Origin: Leifsonia psychrotolerans
Lineage (GTDB): Bacteria > Actinomycetota > Actinomycetes > Actinomycetales > Microbacteriaceae
Length of the DNA: 64,000 bases
Direction of reading: 5' to 3'
NCBI RefSeq assembly: GCF_013410665.1
Contig: NZ_JACCFM010000001.1
Coordinates: forward strand, 1,364,001 to 1,428,000
The notes beneath the pieces are model-generated. The model ran no database searches and was not told the DNA's origin. It worked only from the letters and a program-made list of their open reading frames with translations. The position numbers were made by a program, and so were the translations under genes. Positions 18,824-28,057 of this stretch are shown here, piece after piece (position 1 is the stretch's first letter; each line of letters starts with the position of its first letter).

Positions 18824-20260
18824 CTATGCAGTGTCTAGTAAAGCAGTGAAGCGTTCGGCCGGAGTCTCCCAGCCGAGGGTCTTCCGAGGCCGCTCGTTGA
18901 GTTCCGCCGCGATTGATTCGAGGTCGGCGAGGGTGAAGGTGCGCAAGTCACTTTTGCGAGGCAAGTATTGGCGCAGGAGCCCGTTCGTGTTCTCGTTCGT
19001 GCCGCGCTGCCAGGGCGAGCCAGCCTCGCAGAAGTAGACCGCCATGTCGGTCGCCCTGACAAAGCTTCGGTGCTCGCTCATCTCCACCCCTTGATCCCAC
19101 GTCAACGTGCGACGCAACTGGGCGGGAAGCACGCTGAACGCGGTGACGATGCTGTCGCGGACTGCGTCCGCGGTCCGTTCGATCGGGAGATGCCCGAGGA
19201 GTACATATCGGGTGGTGCGCTCGACGAGCGTCGCGACGGCCGACCCGCTTCCCGCGCCGATAATGAGATCGCCCTCCCAATGCCCGGGAATCGTTCGATC
19301 GTTGACCTCCGCGGGCCTCTCGGACAACGGCGTCATCGTGTCGGTGAATCGACTGGTGCGGGCCGTCGCACTTTTGTGAGACTTCCGGCGTCGGCGACCC
19401 CGACGGAGCCCGGCAGTGAGCTCCTTGGTGAGCTCGCCGCGGGCATGAACGTAGACGGCCTGGTAGATCGTCTCGACACTCACGCGCATCTCCCGGTCAT
19501 GGGGAAAGTCTCGCCGAAGACGATGACTGATCTGCCCCGGGGACCATCGCTTGGTCAGCTTTCCCGCCACATAGTCGCGCAGGGGCCCCTCCCGGGCGAG
19601 TCTGGCGGTACGAGGTCGTTCGCGACGCTTCGCTGAGGCGCGGTGGGCGGTGTGGGACAGGTAACCGCTGCGGCCGACAGTGTTGCGTCGCAGTTCTCGA
19701 CTGATTGTCGACGGCGCCCGGCCGAGAGCGACCGCAATCTGTCGGATCGATCTACCTGCCATCTGCAGGTCCTTGATCCTTTCTCGGTCGAGGAGACTCA
19801 CGAAGCGGGGGTTGATGACCTTCTCGATCTTGTCGAGCGCGACGCGCTCGCCTTGGACCCACGCAGTTCTAGAGTTCTTCACGTTCGAAAGTATCTCTGC
19901 CGGACGGTAAGGAACCACACGCCCATCGGGATGGATGCGGCCCTTCGAGAAGACACGGATGCCCTTGTCCCAGTCGAACGCCTGGTGGTTCTCAACCCCC
20001 AACTGCTCGGCGGCAACTCTACGAGAGAATCCGTCCCGTCGCAGCTGGAGGAATTGCTGCCGTTTAGCGTCGGAGGCAGCGGAGGTGAAAATTCCGGCCT
20101 TCTGCGCCCAGACGTAGCAAGTGACTCGGTTGAAGCCGAGTTCGCGAGCGACTTTCGACACGTTCCTCGTGAGAGCAAGGCGCCGGAGGAACTCAGCCTT
20201 TTCTTCCGCTGAGTAGCGCCGTTGCGTGCTCCGAGGCGTCGATAACCCAGCCAGCTTCAT
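18824..20260 (-). pseudogene. IS30-family transposase, main part (5' end displaced)
   Basis: The 478-residue frame from the internal ATG at 20260 holds HTH regions (SIRQIAVALGRAPSTISREL) and the DDE integrase core: HWEGDLIIGAG, LTWDQGVEM and the SPWQRGTNENTNG segment with the final glutamate. The true start is ATG 22310 with a GAGGAG ribosome binding site. Codons 1-34 (22310-22209) end in GTG CAT and continue without a frame change at CCA 20281 once IS481 and one 4-bp target copy are removed. That gives an original protein of about 519 residues. Whether the internal start still yields active transposase is uncertain. Confidence 0.8.
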
Positions 20261-20285
20261 CCATTTGTATCCAGCATCTGGATGC

Positions 20286-22208
20286 TGACGTGTATGGGGT
20301 CAGGACATCTTTGACGTGATGTCGTCGGGAGATGCTTGACGTTTTGGGCTCCTGTGAGCGTTGAAGTTTCGGATCGCCTTGGTTGATGTGCGTGCGTGGA
20401 GTGAGAGTTCGGCCTCTCCGTCGAGTACCCGGAAGTGGTGATCCTCGACGATGACGGTGATGATTTTCCCGGTGTGAGTGCGGCCGACTCGGAGACGTTG
20501 GCCGGCGACCATGACGACCCCGTCCTTGGGAACTGTTCGCTGAACTCGTTGTGGTCCTGATGCCGGAGCCGGTGGCAGCGGCGTAGTTGCCTGGCGCACG
20601 CCCGATAGACGCTTTGCATCGAGGGGTGAGAGTGGGTTGGGCATCGTCTTGACGAGGTGGCCGCCGGCGATGACATGGATCAAGCCGCCGTCGATCCGCA
20701 AGGTCACGCGTTGTCGTGCGTTCCGGACACCGAGCGTCAAATGGTGTCCGAGGAGAGTCACGACGCCGTCGCGGGTCGCGGTGCGGTCGACCTCGACAGG
20801 ACCTTGTATGCCCGATGGCCTGTCGGGGTTGACCGCGGGAAGGGCAGGTTCGGAGCGTCCTGGACGTGCCCCACGCATTTTGAGCCGGTCCAGGTCAGCG
20901 GTGGTCAGCCGTGACGGAATGGTTTTGATGACTTCGTCCCCGAGTAGCGTGTGGGTGCTAGTGAGGTCTGTCCAGATGGTGACCGTCTGACCCGCGAGTG
21001 CTTTGCCGAGCCACAGCTGTTGGATGCCAGCGAGAGCCACCACGCCCGAGGGAGGGACGCGCAGATCGATCTCGAGGGCCGTGGGTGCGGTTGACTCCGC
21101 AATGCGCGGCATCTGTGACGTCTGGGCGGCCACGACATCGGTGCCGGCCGTCTCTGGCGCAGCCGCTGACGCCGACAACGTTGGTCGTGGGCGGAATAGG
21201 CTCGCAGGGGTGGCCATGTCCAACGACTGGTGAGGGCGTTGGGTGTTGTAGGCGTGAACCCACTCGGTGACCGCAGCTTGGGCTGCCTCGATCGAGGCGA
21301 AGGCTCCGACTTCATCGAGCAACTCCCGTCGCAGAGTGCGGTGGAAGCGTTCGATCTTTCCCGTGGTGGTCGGGGAGCGACGTTTCGTCAAGCGCGCCGA
21401 GATGCCGTGCTCACGACACGTTCGCTCAAACAAGACTTCCACCGGCAACGGCCGGGTGAACTTGCCTGTGAACTGTTTTCCATTATCGGTCAGCACCTCG
21501 AACGGGACGCCCCACTGGTGCATCGCCGCGATGAACGCTTCGACGACGGCAATGCCAGAAGGCCGCTCGAGTACCGCCGCAACGACAACGAATCGGGAGT
21601 GATCGTCGATGCCGGTCAGGATCTTGCACTCGCGACCGCCCTCGATGTGGACGCCGCCGACCAGGTCGAGCTGCCACAGATGCATCGGCGTTTCCCTGGC
21701 CCACCGTTTGTAGACACGTTTGTGCTGCTGCTCCTGGGCATTGACCAAACCATTTCGCACTAGCACCCTGTGCACCGTCGACCGTGATGGGCCGCGGTCT
21801 GCTATCTGCAGTTTCAGCTCATAGGCGATTCGCCGGGCGCCCCAGCGACGATGCTCACGCCGCATCTCGCAGATCCACGCCTCCACCTCCGGAGCGATTC
21901 GGTTGGGGCTCGAGTGTGGCCGTCGCGACGCCGCAGCCAGTCCGGCAAGTCCATCGGCGTCGTAACGCTTCTTCCACGCTGTCACTGTCTGTCGCGATAC
22001 CCCGAACTGTTCGGCGACGTCGACAATGCGGCTGCCCTCGCGGACCGCCGTCACTGCCCGGAACTTGATCTCCACGGACACTCGCGCGGCGATCTCGGCA
22101 ACTGATTCATCCTTATTCGGCATGAATTTGAGGCTGATGCTGACGGATGAAGCGTCAATGATGTCCCGATGACGAGGGGTCAAACATGTCTTGAACCCTT
22201 ACACGTCA
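20286..22208 (-). mobile_element. IS481-family element with target duplication
   Basis: 1923 bp with imperfect 30-bp terminal inverted repeats (outer ends TGACGTGTAtGGGgTCA and TGACGTGTAaGGGtTCA) at 20286-20315 and 22179-22208, flanked by a 4-bp direct duplication ATGC at 20282-20285 and 22209-22212. Inserted in the IS30 transposase gene. It appears complete. Confidence 0.88.
20300..22123 (-). CDS. IS481-family transposase with long C-terminal extension
   Basis: 607 residues from the ATG at 22123; a TTG at 22183 inside the terminal repeat is an alternative. The N-terminal HTH (RIVDVAEQFGVSRQTVTAWKKR) is followed by the integrase core with LWQLDLVG, VLTDNGKQF and KIERFHRTL (the DDE triad) and YNTQRPHQSLDMATPASLF. 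The core ends near residue 310. The rest holds three related beta-rich units of about 75 residues, each with a GVVxLAGxxxxLG-like start and a VxxGGxLVKTxP-like end. Most IS481 transposases are about 300-400 residues, so the extension is notable; it may bind DNA or the target. Confidence 0.88.
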   Translation of the reverse strand: MPNKDESVAEIAARVSVEIKFRAVTAVREGSRIVDVAEQFGVSRQTVTAWKKRYDADGLAGLAAASRRPHSSPNRIAPEVEAWICEMRREHRRWGARRIAYELKLQIADRGPSRSTVHRVLVRNGLVNAQEQQHKRVYKRWARETPMHLWQLDLVGGVHIEGGRECKILTGIDDHSRFVVVAAVLERPSGIAVVEAFIAAMHQWGVPFEVLTDNGKQFTGKFTRPLPVEVLFERTCREHGISARLTKRRSPTTTGKIERFHRTLRRELLDEVGAFASIEAAQAAVTEWVHAYNTQRPHQSLDMATPASLFRPRPTLSASAAAPETAGTDVVAAQTSQMPRIAESTAPTALEIDLRVPPSGVVALAGIQQLWLGKALAGQTVTIWTDLTSTHTLLGDEVIKTIPSRLTTADLDRLKMRGARPGRSEPALPAVNPDRPSGIQGPVEVDRTATRDGVVTLLGHHLTLGVRNARQRVTLRIDGGLIHVIAGGHLVKTMPNPLSPLDAKRLSGVRQATTPLPPAPASGPQRVQRTVPKDGVVMVAGQRLRVGRTHTGKIITVIVEDHHFRVLDGEAELSLHARTSTKAIRNFNAHRSPKRQASPDDITSKMS

Positions 22209-22355
22209 ATGCACCCCGACCGTGGTAGCGGCGGCACGAACCGAGCACCCACGATCGATCATCGCCATGAACGCAATCCTCTGCTGTTCTGTACATTTCC
22301 TCGCCGACATCCCAACTCCTCGTCGTCGGTGTTGCGACGATCGCTGGAATCCAAG

Positions 22356-22821
22356 ACGTTGGCACGTAGGTGAAGTCCGTCACCCAGGCGTGGTTCGGGC
22401 GCGGGGAGCTGAAGTCCCGGTTGAGCAGATCGACTGCGCGGAGGCCGTCCTTGCCTGGGATGGTGGTGCGGGTGCGCCGGCCGCGCACGAGCCCATTCAT
22501 GCCCTCTTGGCGCATCAGTCGGTCGACGGTGTGCTTGCTGATCCCGTCGAATCCTTGCCGGGCCAGCCACGCCGTCATCTTTCGGCGCCCGTAGAGCACC
22601 TCGGGTTTCTGGGGGCCTTTCTGGTCTCGTTCGCGAAGTCCGCGCAGCACGTCGACGACGGCCGCGTCATCGATCGTACGTGCTGCGGGCGGTCGCTTCT
22701 TCCATGCCCGATACGACCGTGGAGCGACCTGCACGCCCTGCTCACGCAGAACAGATCCCGGAAGACCATCTCGTGCTCCACCTGCCGCCATCAAGCTTGC
22801 TGCCGTCAACTTGGCCTGCAT
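22356..22821 (-). pseudogene. IS3-type orfB, N-terminal half
   Basis: Encodes VLREQGVQVAPRSYRAW, then VLYGRRKMTAWLARQGF, KHTVDRLMRQEGMNGLVRGR and NHAWVTDFTYVPT, the first part of an IS3 orfB with the first catalytic aspartate (VTDFTYVP). It breaks off where the IS30 terminal repeat begins. The missing half is at 18451-18790. Its own start and any orfA are lost, and the sequence diverges upstream of about 22760. Confidence 0.75.
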
Positions 22822-22997
22822 GAACCTGGGCCGCCGCCGCCCCCAGGTTCGTTCAGGGGAGGAACATGCGTAGCACGGCAAGGACATCGTCTACGTTCAG
22901 GACGCCCGTAAACCCACAACCGCGCAGAATGACCGCAAGCGCTCCCCCCTGGCGAGCTCCTGGGCAGTGCCGCAGAATTCTTTGCAGGCGAAGTTCG

Positions 22998-23414
22998 TCA
23001 CGCAGACGCGGAACCACAGGTCCGGTGTAGACCTGGATAGACAACCGCGGCCGCTAATGCGCTAACTACGAATGTTGCGGTGACCAGAGGCACAACATAC
23101 GACGCATTGCCCATGGTGAGAAGCGCCCATGCCGTAGCTGTAGCGCCGAAGGCGGCAAGGCCGACAACTACACCCCCTCTTGCCTTGTCCGCACGAAGGC
23201 TCCGAGTCGACTGATAGGCCAACAGGCCCACGAGCATTGACACAAGGCCACTGATCGCGCCGATGACAGCGCCTAACGTGGCTATCCAAGGAGCGAACGG
23301 ACTAGGCAAAGATGTAGCGAGTCCGACGCTGAAACCGATCCCTCCACCACCTACCGAAGCAGCAGCGAAGAGCAGAAGACCAACACCTGCTTTATTGAAC
23401 TGGCTCACAAGCAC
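22998..23414 (-). CDS. hypothetical membrane protein
   Basis: 138 residues with about four hydrophobic helices and many alanine and glycine residues. Possible GTG starts at 23414 and 23408 follow AGAGAGGGAC. No family recognised. Composition is less GC-rich than the housekeeping region, as in the secreted gene just upstream on the same strand. It could be a transferred pair of genes. The C-terminus (YPGLHRTCGSASA) lies near IS debris and may be altered. Confidence 0.5.
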   Translation of the reverse strand: MLVSQFNKAGVGLLLFAAASVGGGGIGFSVGLATSLPSPFAPWIATLGAVIGAISGLVSMLVGLLAYQSTRSLRADKARGGVVVGLAAFGATATAWALLTMGNASYVVPLVTATFVVSALAAAVVYPGLHRTCGSASA

Positions 23415-23468
23415 GTCCCTCTCTCTAACAGTCCATAGGCCAGGACAAAAAAATGAGCAGACAATGCC

Positions 23469-24540
23469 CTACGCCTTATTCAGATTGCTGGCGAAATTTT
23501 TCCAGTTGACATACGTACCCGCCTGGTAAGCAGGATTCTTCAACCAGAACGCGTCATTGACTACGTAAGCGGAGACCATCAGATATCGAGTTCCGTTGCT
23601 CAAAGCTCTGAACTCGAACACAATATTTGATCCAAGTTTGTCAACATGGGCTTTCGTCGCATCAAACTGGAACGCAAACCAGTTGGTTGCATTGAATTCG
23701 TTCTTGAATGTGCAATTAAAGTTCGCCGGCCCCACCATCAGCGGAAGCAATTGGCCAACCTTTGGGAATGCTTTGGGAGCTCCCGGAACCGGGAAATAGC
23801 ACTTGAAACATTTCTTGAGTAGTGCTTTGTTCGCTGCCACCGTTTTGGTGAGCTTGTACTCGACAGCGTAACCCCAGGCGGGATCTGCAAGCACAGGAAA
23901 CGAGATGCGTGGCGACGAAAGATCGACGTGCTGTGTAAGTTTTCCGTCAGCCCATGAATATGAGGTCGGGACTGATTCTCCCGCAGCGTCTACTGCCCAC
24001 GGGGGCAAGAGTGCGCCCAAAACCCGATCGTCGTCCGACAGATAGTAGCGACCGACGCCCTCAACAAGGGAAGTGCCTTCAGGAACGTCAAAAGTGTAGG
24101 TGTAGTCGCCTGGCGCTTCGGCGCTTGCAATAGCAGTGAGGACGCGCACACCCGTGGCCATCGGCTGGACGTAGGCAGACACGTCGTCACTCGTAGTGGT
24201 CAGGACGGTGAGGCCGGAATCTACCGAGTCAGATTCGGTGGCATAGTCCACGGTAAAGCTGATTCCAAACGTGACGCCTAGTCCGTCGGGAGCCAGATCA
24301 GGCACGGTTAGAGCGACGCCTTCCCCATCTGTTCCGCCAGAAATCTCGATGCTGTCTTGGCGAGCAGGAGATTCTGCTAGTAGTTCCGGTGCCAACGCCG
24401 AGATGATCTCAGAGGGGTTTGTGATGTCGGGTATCTCGTCGGCGTAAGCCGGCTGAATCGAACCGGCAACAAGTGCTATCGAAACAAATACTGTTAGTCC
24501 TACCCCCCCGCACTCGAGTTGTTGTCCTGAATTTCATCAT
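23469..24540 (-). pseudogene. secreted protein gene with a 7-G frameshift in the signal peptide
   Basis: Two ATG codons at 24540 and 24537 follow GGGAG at good spacing and begin MMKFRTTTRVRG. The frame then meets a run of seven G (24503-24509 as C on the plus strand) and is lost. With one G fewer, the sequence continues GVGLTVFVSIALVAGSIQPA and YADE, a textbook signal peptide, into an open frame of about 330 residues ending at 23469. The body shows no known domain; it has FPVLADPAWGY and a C-terminal part with CFKCYFPVPG, NFNCTFKNEF and FWLKNPAYQAGTYVNW. The frameshift may be real, a phase-variable tract or a sequencing error. Confidence 0.7.
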
Positions 24541-24629
24541 CTAGTTCTCCCGTCAACGAGAGAAACCTCCCCCCGGACATATCCTGCCAGAACACTGGAG
24601 CCGGGAGAAATTGTGAACCGTCCCGGATT

Positions 24630-25589
24630 TCATGCCGCCGTTTTGTTGGCGGCTTCGTCGTTTAACGGGCCGTTTGTTTCAGCGTAGTAGTTGCGCTCGT
24701 ATTCCTCGGGCGGCATGTTCCCAAGCGAGCTGTGCAGGCGCCGATTGTTGTACCAATCGAGCCAGTCGAAGGTGACTGCTTCAACATCGGCGAGGGTCTT
24801 CAACGGGCCCGTCATGAACGGTGAGTTCTTTGCGATGGCCTCGTTCTTGTAGAGCCCCATGACGGTCTCGGCGGCCGCGTTGTCGTAGGCGTCGCCGACG
24901 CTCCCGATCGAGGCCACGAGACCTTCGAGGACGACGGTCTCGGTGAACCGAATCGACGTGTATTGCGACCCGGCGTCGGAGTGATGAATCATTCCCGGTT
25001 TCACCGCGTGACCGGCGTGGTCGCGGCGCCAGAGCGCCATCTTCAAACACTCCTCGACGAATGGGGTGTCCTTCACCGTCGAGGCTTGCCAGCCAACGAT
25101 CGCCCGCGAAAACAGGTCGATCGCGAAGGCAATATAAACGAAACCGCCCCACGTCGGCACGTAGGTGAAGTCCGTCACCCAGCTATGGTTCGGGCGGGGC
25201 GCAGTGAAGTTGCGTTTGAGGAGGTCAGGAGCCCGAGCCGAGTCCTTCCCAGACGACGTCGATGTGCGGGGCTTGCGCCCGCGGACGAGGCCGTTCATGC
25301 CCTCCAGACGCATCAACCGGTCGACGGTGTGCTTGGACACGTCCGAGAACCCGCTGCGGGCCAGCCACGCCGTCATCTTCCGCCGCCCGTAGAGAACCTC
25401 GGGCTGCTGCCGGCCCTTCGCATCCCTCACCCGCAGCGTCTTGAAGATGTCGATGAGGGCGGCATCATTCCGGGTTCGTGCGGCGGCAGCGCGGGTCTTC
25501 CACGCACGATACGACCGTGAAGTAACGGCGACGCCCTGCTCGCGCAGGACGCCACACGTCAACTCGACTCCATGGCCGTTCGCCTTCAT
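24630..25589 (-). CDS. IS3-family transposase OrfB
   Basis: 319 residues open from 25589. DDE integrase core: VTDFTYVPTWGGF (first Asp), MIHHSDAGSQYTS (second Asp) and AAAETVMGLYKNE (Glu). It is preceded by an HTH-like region with VLREQGVAVTSRSYRAW. The C-terminal LDWYNNRRLHSSLGNMPPEEYE is typical. It lacks its own good start; in IS3 elements the OrfAB fusion is made by programmed -1 frameshifting from orfA, which ends 18 bp upstream. Confidence 0.88.
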   Translation of the reverse strand: MKANGHGVELTCGVLREQGVAVTSRSYRAWKTRAAAARTRNDAALIDIFKTLRVRDAKGRQQPEVLYGRRKMTAWLARSGFSDVSKHTVDRLMRLEGMNGLVRGRKPRTSTSSGKDSARAPDLLKRNFTAPRPNHSWVTDFTYVPTWGGFVYIAFAIDLFSRAIVGWQASTVKDTPFVEECLKMALWRRDHAGHAVKPGMIHHSDAGSQYTSIRFTETVVLEGLVASIGSVGDAYDNAAAETVMGLYKNEAIAKNSPFMTGPLKTLADVEAVTFDWLDWYNNRRLHSSLGNMPPEEYERNYYAETNGPLNDEAANKTAA

Positions 25590-25606
25590 CCCCAGGATGA
25601 AAGCAA

Positions 25607-25921
25607 CTATGGACGGTTGCGAGGGTCGAGCTCCCTCGCGAAGAAAGACGCCGCCGCTTTGAGGATGTCGTTCGTTTCCCTCAGATCCCGGTTCTCCCGC
25701 TTGAGACGTTTAATCTCCTCAAGCTCCTCGCTCGTGGGGCCGGTCCGTTCGCCGGCGTCGGCCTGCGCCTGGGTGACCCACTTCCGCAACGTCTCCGCGC
25801 CGATGTTCAGCTTCGGTGCCAGGTCTCGGCACGCAGCCCACATCGACGGGTAATCCTTCAAACGATCAAGGGTCATACGAACCGCTCGCTCGCGAACCTC
25901 TGTTGGGTGTTTCTTGGGCAT
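25607..25921 (-). CDS. IS3-family OrfA
   Basis: 104 residues: MPKKHPTEVRERAVRMTLD, an HTH region (LNIGAETLRKWVTQAQ) and a leucine-zipper-like coiled coil ending ETNDILKAAASFFARELD. This is the DNA-binding and multimerisation partner of OrfB. The coiled-coil end is where the frameshift into orfB is expected. Confidence 0.88.
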   Translation of the reverse strand: MPKKHPTEVRERAVRMTLDRLKDYPSMWAACRDLAPKLNIGAETLRKWVTQAQADAGERTGPTSEELEEIKRLKRENRDLRETNDILKAAASFFARELDPRNRP

Positions 25922-25973
25922 AACCGAATCCTTTCACCAGAAAGAAAGCGGCAGGAAATCAGGGACGGTTCAG

Positions 25974-27143
25974 TCAGAGCCAGCTCCGTACCCGTTGTCG
26001 GATGCCGTCTTTTATGGAGCGATGAAGATCCGAGACATCGGTCCGCAGGTATTCCCTGACAAATACGGCGGCATGGCCACCGGCAAGAACGACGATCAAG
26101 ATGTGCTGGCGATCTACCTTACTCGGATCGACGAGGGCGATCTATCTAAGGTCAGCGATCTGCTGGCTGTGCCACCCGACAAGATTGACCTGAGGTTGGG
26201 CCACCTCACCAGCGTTCAAGCTGAAGCAACATTTGCAAAGATTGGCTCTGACATAGCGAACGGCGCGCTGACCGGGACAGTAAGCGTCGGCATCACCCAG
26301 GACATCAGTATTCTCCTCAAGGTGTCGGACCAAAATAGCGAACGGGTGAGTTCGCTCCAGCGACAATATGGTGTCGGTGTGGAGGTTGAGTACGGCGCCG
26401 CCATTGAGGACCAGGGCGCCAATGCGCGCTGGTCGGACAATCCAGAATGGTACGGAGGCGATTTCATCACCGACCGTAGCAGCAGGGGGTGTACAAGTTC
26501 ATTCCCCGTCAAATGGAATACCAATGGCAACAAGTACATCTTGACGGCTGGCCACTGCTTCGGTTTGACAGCTTCCGTGTACAACTACGCCACCTCTCCG
26601 ATAAGTCACGGGATCAACAGCTTCATTGGTGGCGTCACAAATCGGTCGTTTGCAAACAATGCGCCAGATGCCGAGCTGATATCTGCAGATGGCTCTCGTT
26701 CGATGTGGACTGGCGCGACCAACGGCACCGGGCTCATCGAAATCAACGCGTTCTCGAATCCGTGGGCCGGCATGCCGCTGTGTATAAGCGGCGCCTACGA
26801 CGGCGAATACTGCGGATTCACGGCCTCCGAGGTCAATACGAACGCGTATATCTCGTACGGCAGCGTGACTCACCTCGTACTCAACCTGACGACCATCATG
26901 AATGGCAACGATCAATCCATTGGCCCGGGCGATAGCGGCGGGCCCGCGTACGCGACGATCAATGGAGTAACGTACGGCCTCGGCATTATCACGTCTGTGC
27001 GAAATAATGGCACAAACAGCACCGTTACCTGTTCGAATTGGTCGACTCAGTTCGCAAGCAGCGGAGGCCGAGGGTGCAATAACTGGGGCCGAATCACAAA
27101 CATTGGACCGATAATGTCGATGTGGAATCTCTCCTTGGACTAA
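25974..27143 (+). pseudogene. secreted trypsin-like serine protease, 5' end lost to IS3
   Basis: About 389 residues remain. The catalytic triad of the S1 family is intact: TAGHC (His), NAPDAELI (Asp) and GPGDSGGPA (Ser), with paired cysteines. An acidic N-terminal part (about 120 residues, with VQAEATFAKIGSDI and VSSLQRQYGV) resembles a propeptide of streptogrisin-type proteases. The signal peptide and start are missing because the IS3 terminal repeat ends at 25972, only a base before the surviving sequence. A frame reading out of the IS would add a few residues but no signal peptide. GC content is lower than the backbone. Confidence 0.75.
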
Positions 27144-27160
27144 CGATGAATTGAGGACTT

Positions 27161-27601
27161 ATGAGTGCGAAGATCTCCTACTCGACGGCCCGACCCGGCA
27201 ATGCCAGGATCTCGCTCACTCTGCTTACCCTTCTTGCCCTAGCGGTCACTGGCTGTACAGCGCCAGCTGCACCGATTCCTTCGGTTACTGCTAATCCCGC
27301 TCCCGTATGGAAACCCATCGACGGGACAAGCAGTGAGATTCCTGTTGCGTGGTCCGATCCCCAGGGCGACGAGATCATACTCACGTTGACAGGCGGCGGC
27401 TGCGGGCTGGTTCCCGAATCACTGATTGTGGAGTCCAGTTCTAGGATCGCGATCGACACGGCTCCGACTCCCGAGGACTGTTCCGCTGACGTGAGAATGA
27501 CGAGCTACATCGCGACCACTCCCCGAGGCTTGGACACTAGTAGTTCTATCGCGGTGCATCTCGATGGAGAGAAGATCGGAACACTTCCGCCCTTGTCCTA
27601 G
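27161..27601 (+). CDS. hypothetical lipoprotein
   Basis: 146 residues, with GAGGA 3 nt before the ATG. An N-terminal hydrophobic segment ends in the lipobox LAVTGC, so the protein should be lipidated and anchored outside the membrane. The mature part has two further cysteines (GGGCGLVPES and PEDCSADV) likely to form a disulfide, and ends in a short beta-rich domain. It starts 17 bp after the protease stop, so the two were probably co-transcribed; it may be an inhibitor or partner of the protease, but that is conjecture. Confidence 0.7.
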   Translation: MSAKISYSTARPGNARISLTLLTLLALAVTGCTAPAAPIPSVTANPAPVWKPIDGTSSEIPVAWSDPQGDEIILTLTGGGCGLVPESLIVESSSRIAIDTAPTPEDCSADVRMTSYIATTPRGLDTSSSIAVHLDGEKIGTLPPLS

Positions 27602-27705
27602 CCTCAATCGATAGTACGGACTTCGCGCCGACTTCCGCTCTCATCTCCCAAACAGCTCGAACATTGAAATGCTTCCGGGGCGGGCAGTAAGCGTAGAAAT
27701 ACGAA

Positions 27706-27736
27706 AACCCCTAATCTCGGAGGAGATTCAGGGGTT
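27706..27736 (-). terminator. intrinsic terminator after displaced tRNA-Gln 3' end
   Basis: On the minus strand AACCCCTGAATCTC pairs with GAGATTAGGGGTT (one bulge) around a CTCC loop and is followed by TTTTCG. It lies 2 bp beyond the displaced tRNA 3' end, the place expected for the original tRNA-Gln terminator. Confidence 0.75.
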
Positions 27737-27738
27737 AG

Positions 27739-27774
27739 TGCTGGGGCACCTGCATTCGAACCAAGAACAACTGA
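27739..27774 (-). other. attachment site: displaced tRNA-Gln 3' end
   Basis: 36 bp matching the 3' end of tRNA-Gln at 50024-50059 at 33 positions. The inner 19 bp (from TCGAACC to AACTGA) are identical. The three differences fall in the acceptor/T-arm side, as expected if the element brought a replacement 3' end and this is the original one. It marks the left boundary of the island. Confidence 0.75.
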
Positions 27775-27784
27775 GAGTCGTCTC

Positions 27785-28057
27785 GGCCGGTTCGGCAACC
27801 CGCTGTTGGGGCAGAATCCCGCGGAGCTGCTGGCGAATGCCGAGACGCGCATCATCTACCGGCAAGAGGCCGATCAACTCGGCTCGACCGGAACCGCGCT
27901 TGGCCTGACCGGCACGGAGCAGGCGCTCCTGCCGGGCCTCGGCACCGGGCAGGGACTGTGGCGGATCAAGGACCGCAGCTTCGTCGTGCAGCACCAACTC
28001 CATCCGGCGGAGCTGGCGTTGTTCGATACGACGAGCCGCATGACCGGGGGCGTGTAA
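27785..28057 (+). pseudogene. VirB4-like conjugation ATPase, C-terminal remnant
   Basis: About 90 residues: GQNPAELLANAETRIIYRQE, LGLTGTEQALLPGLGTGQGL and KDRSFVVQHQLHPAELALFD. This is the C-terminal end I recall for VirB4/TraC-like ATPases of actinobacterial integrative conjugative elements. The Walker motifs and the rest of the protein are missing, and homology begins a few bases after the attachment site, so the element was cut on this side. Its stop overlaps the next start (TAATG). Confidence 0.6.

Larger units (their letters stand above)
18791..22355 (-). mobile_element. IS30-family element, interrupted by IS481
   Basis: Bounded by perfect 25-bp inverted repeats at 18791-18815 and 22331-22355 (outer end CTTGGATTCCAGCG). 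Its transposase gene is broken by an IS481 element at 20286-22208; without that insert the element would be about 1.6 kb. It separates the two halves of an IS3-type orfB (ending YVPT on one side and resuming SGFVYVAF on the other). No clear target duplication was found at its ends. Confidence 0.8.
24614..25972 (-). mobile_element. complete IS3-family element
   Basis: 1359 bp with 25-bp terminal inverted repeats differing at a few positions (outer end TGAACCGTCCC) at 24614-24638 and 25948-25972, holding orfA and orfB. The flanking three bases are not identical, so a target duplication is not evident. A related end is at 47732-47756 and relatives of the orfB lie at 18.5, 22.4 and 47.4 kb. It separates the frameshifted secreted gene from the serine protease and has removed the protease start. 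Confidence 0.85.

Noticed and set aside
27739-27774. A second tRNA gene
   Set aside because: Only the 3' part of tRNA-Gln is present; there is no anticodon loop, D-arm or 5' acceptor strand.
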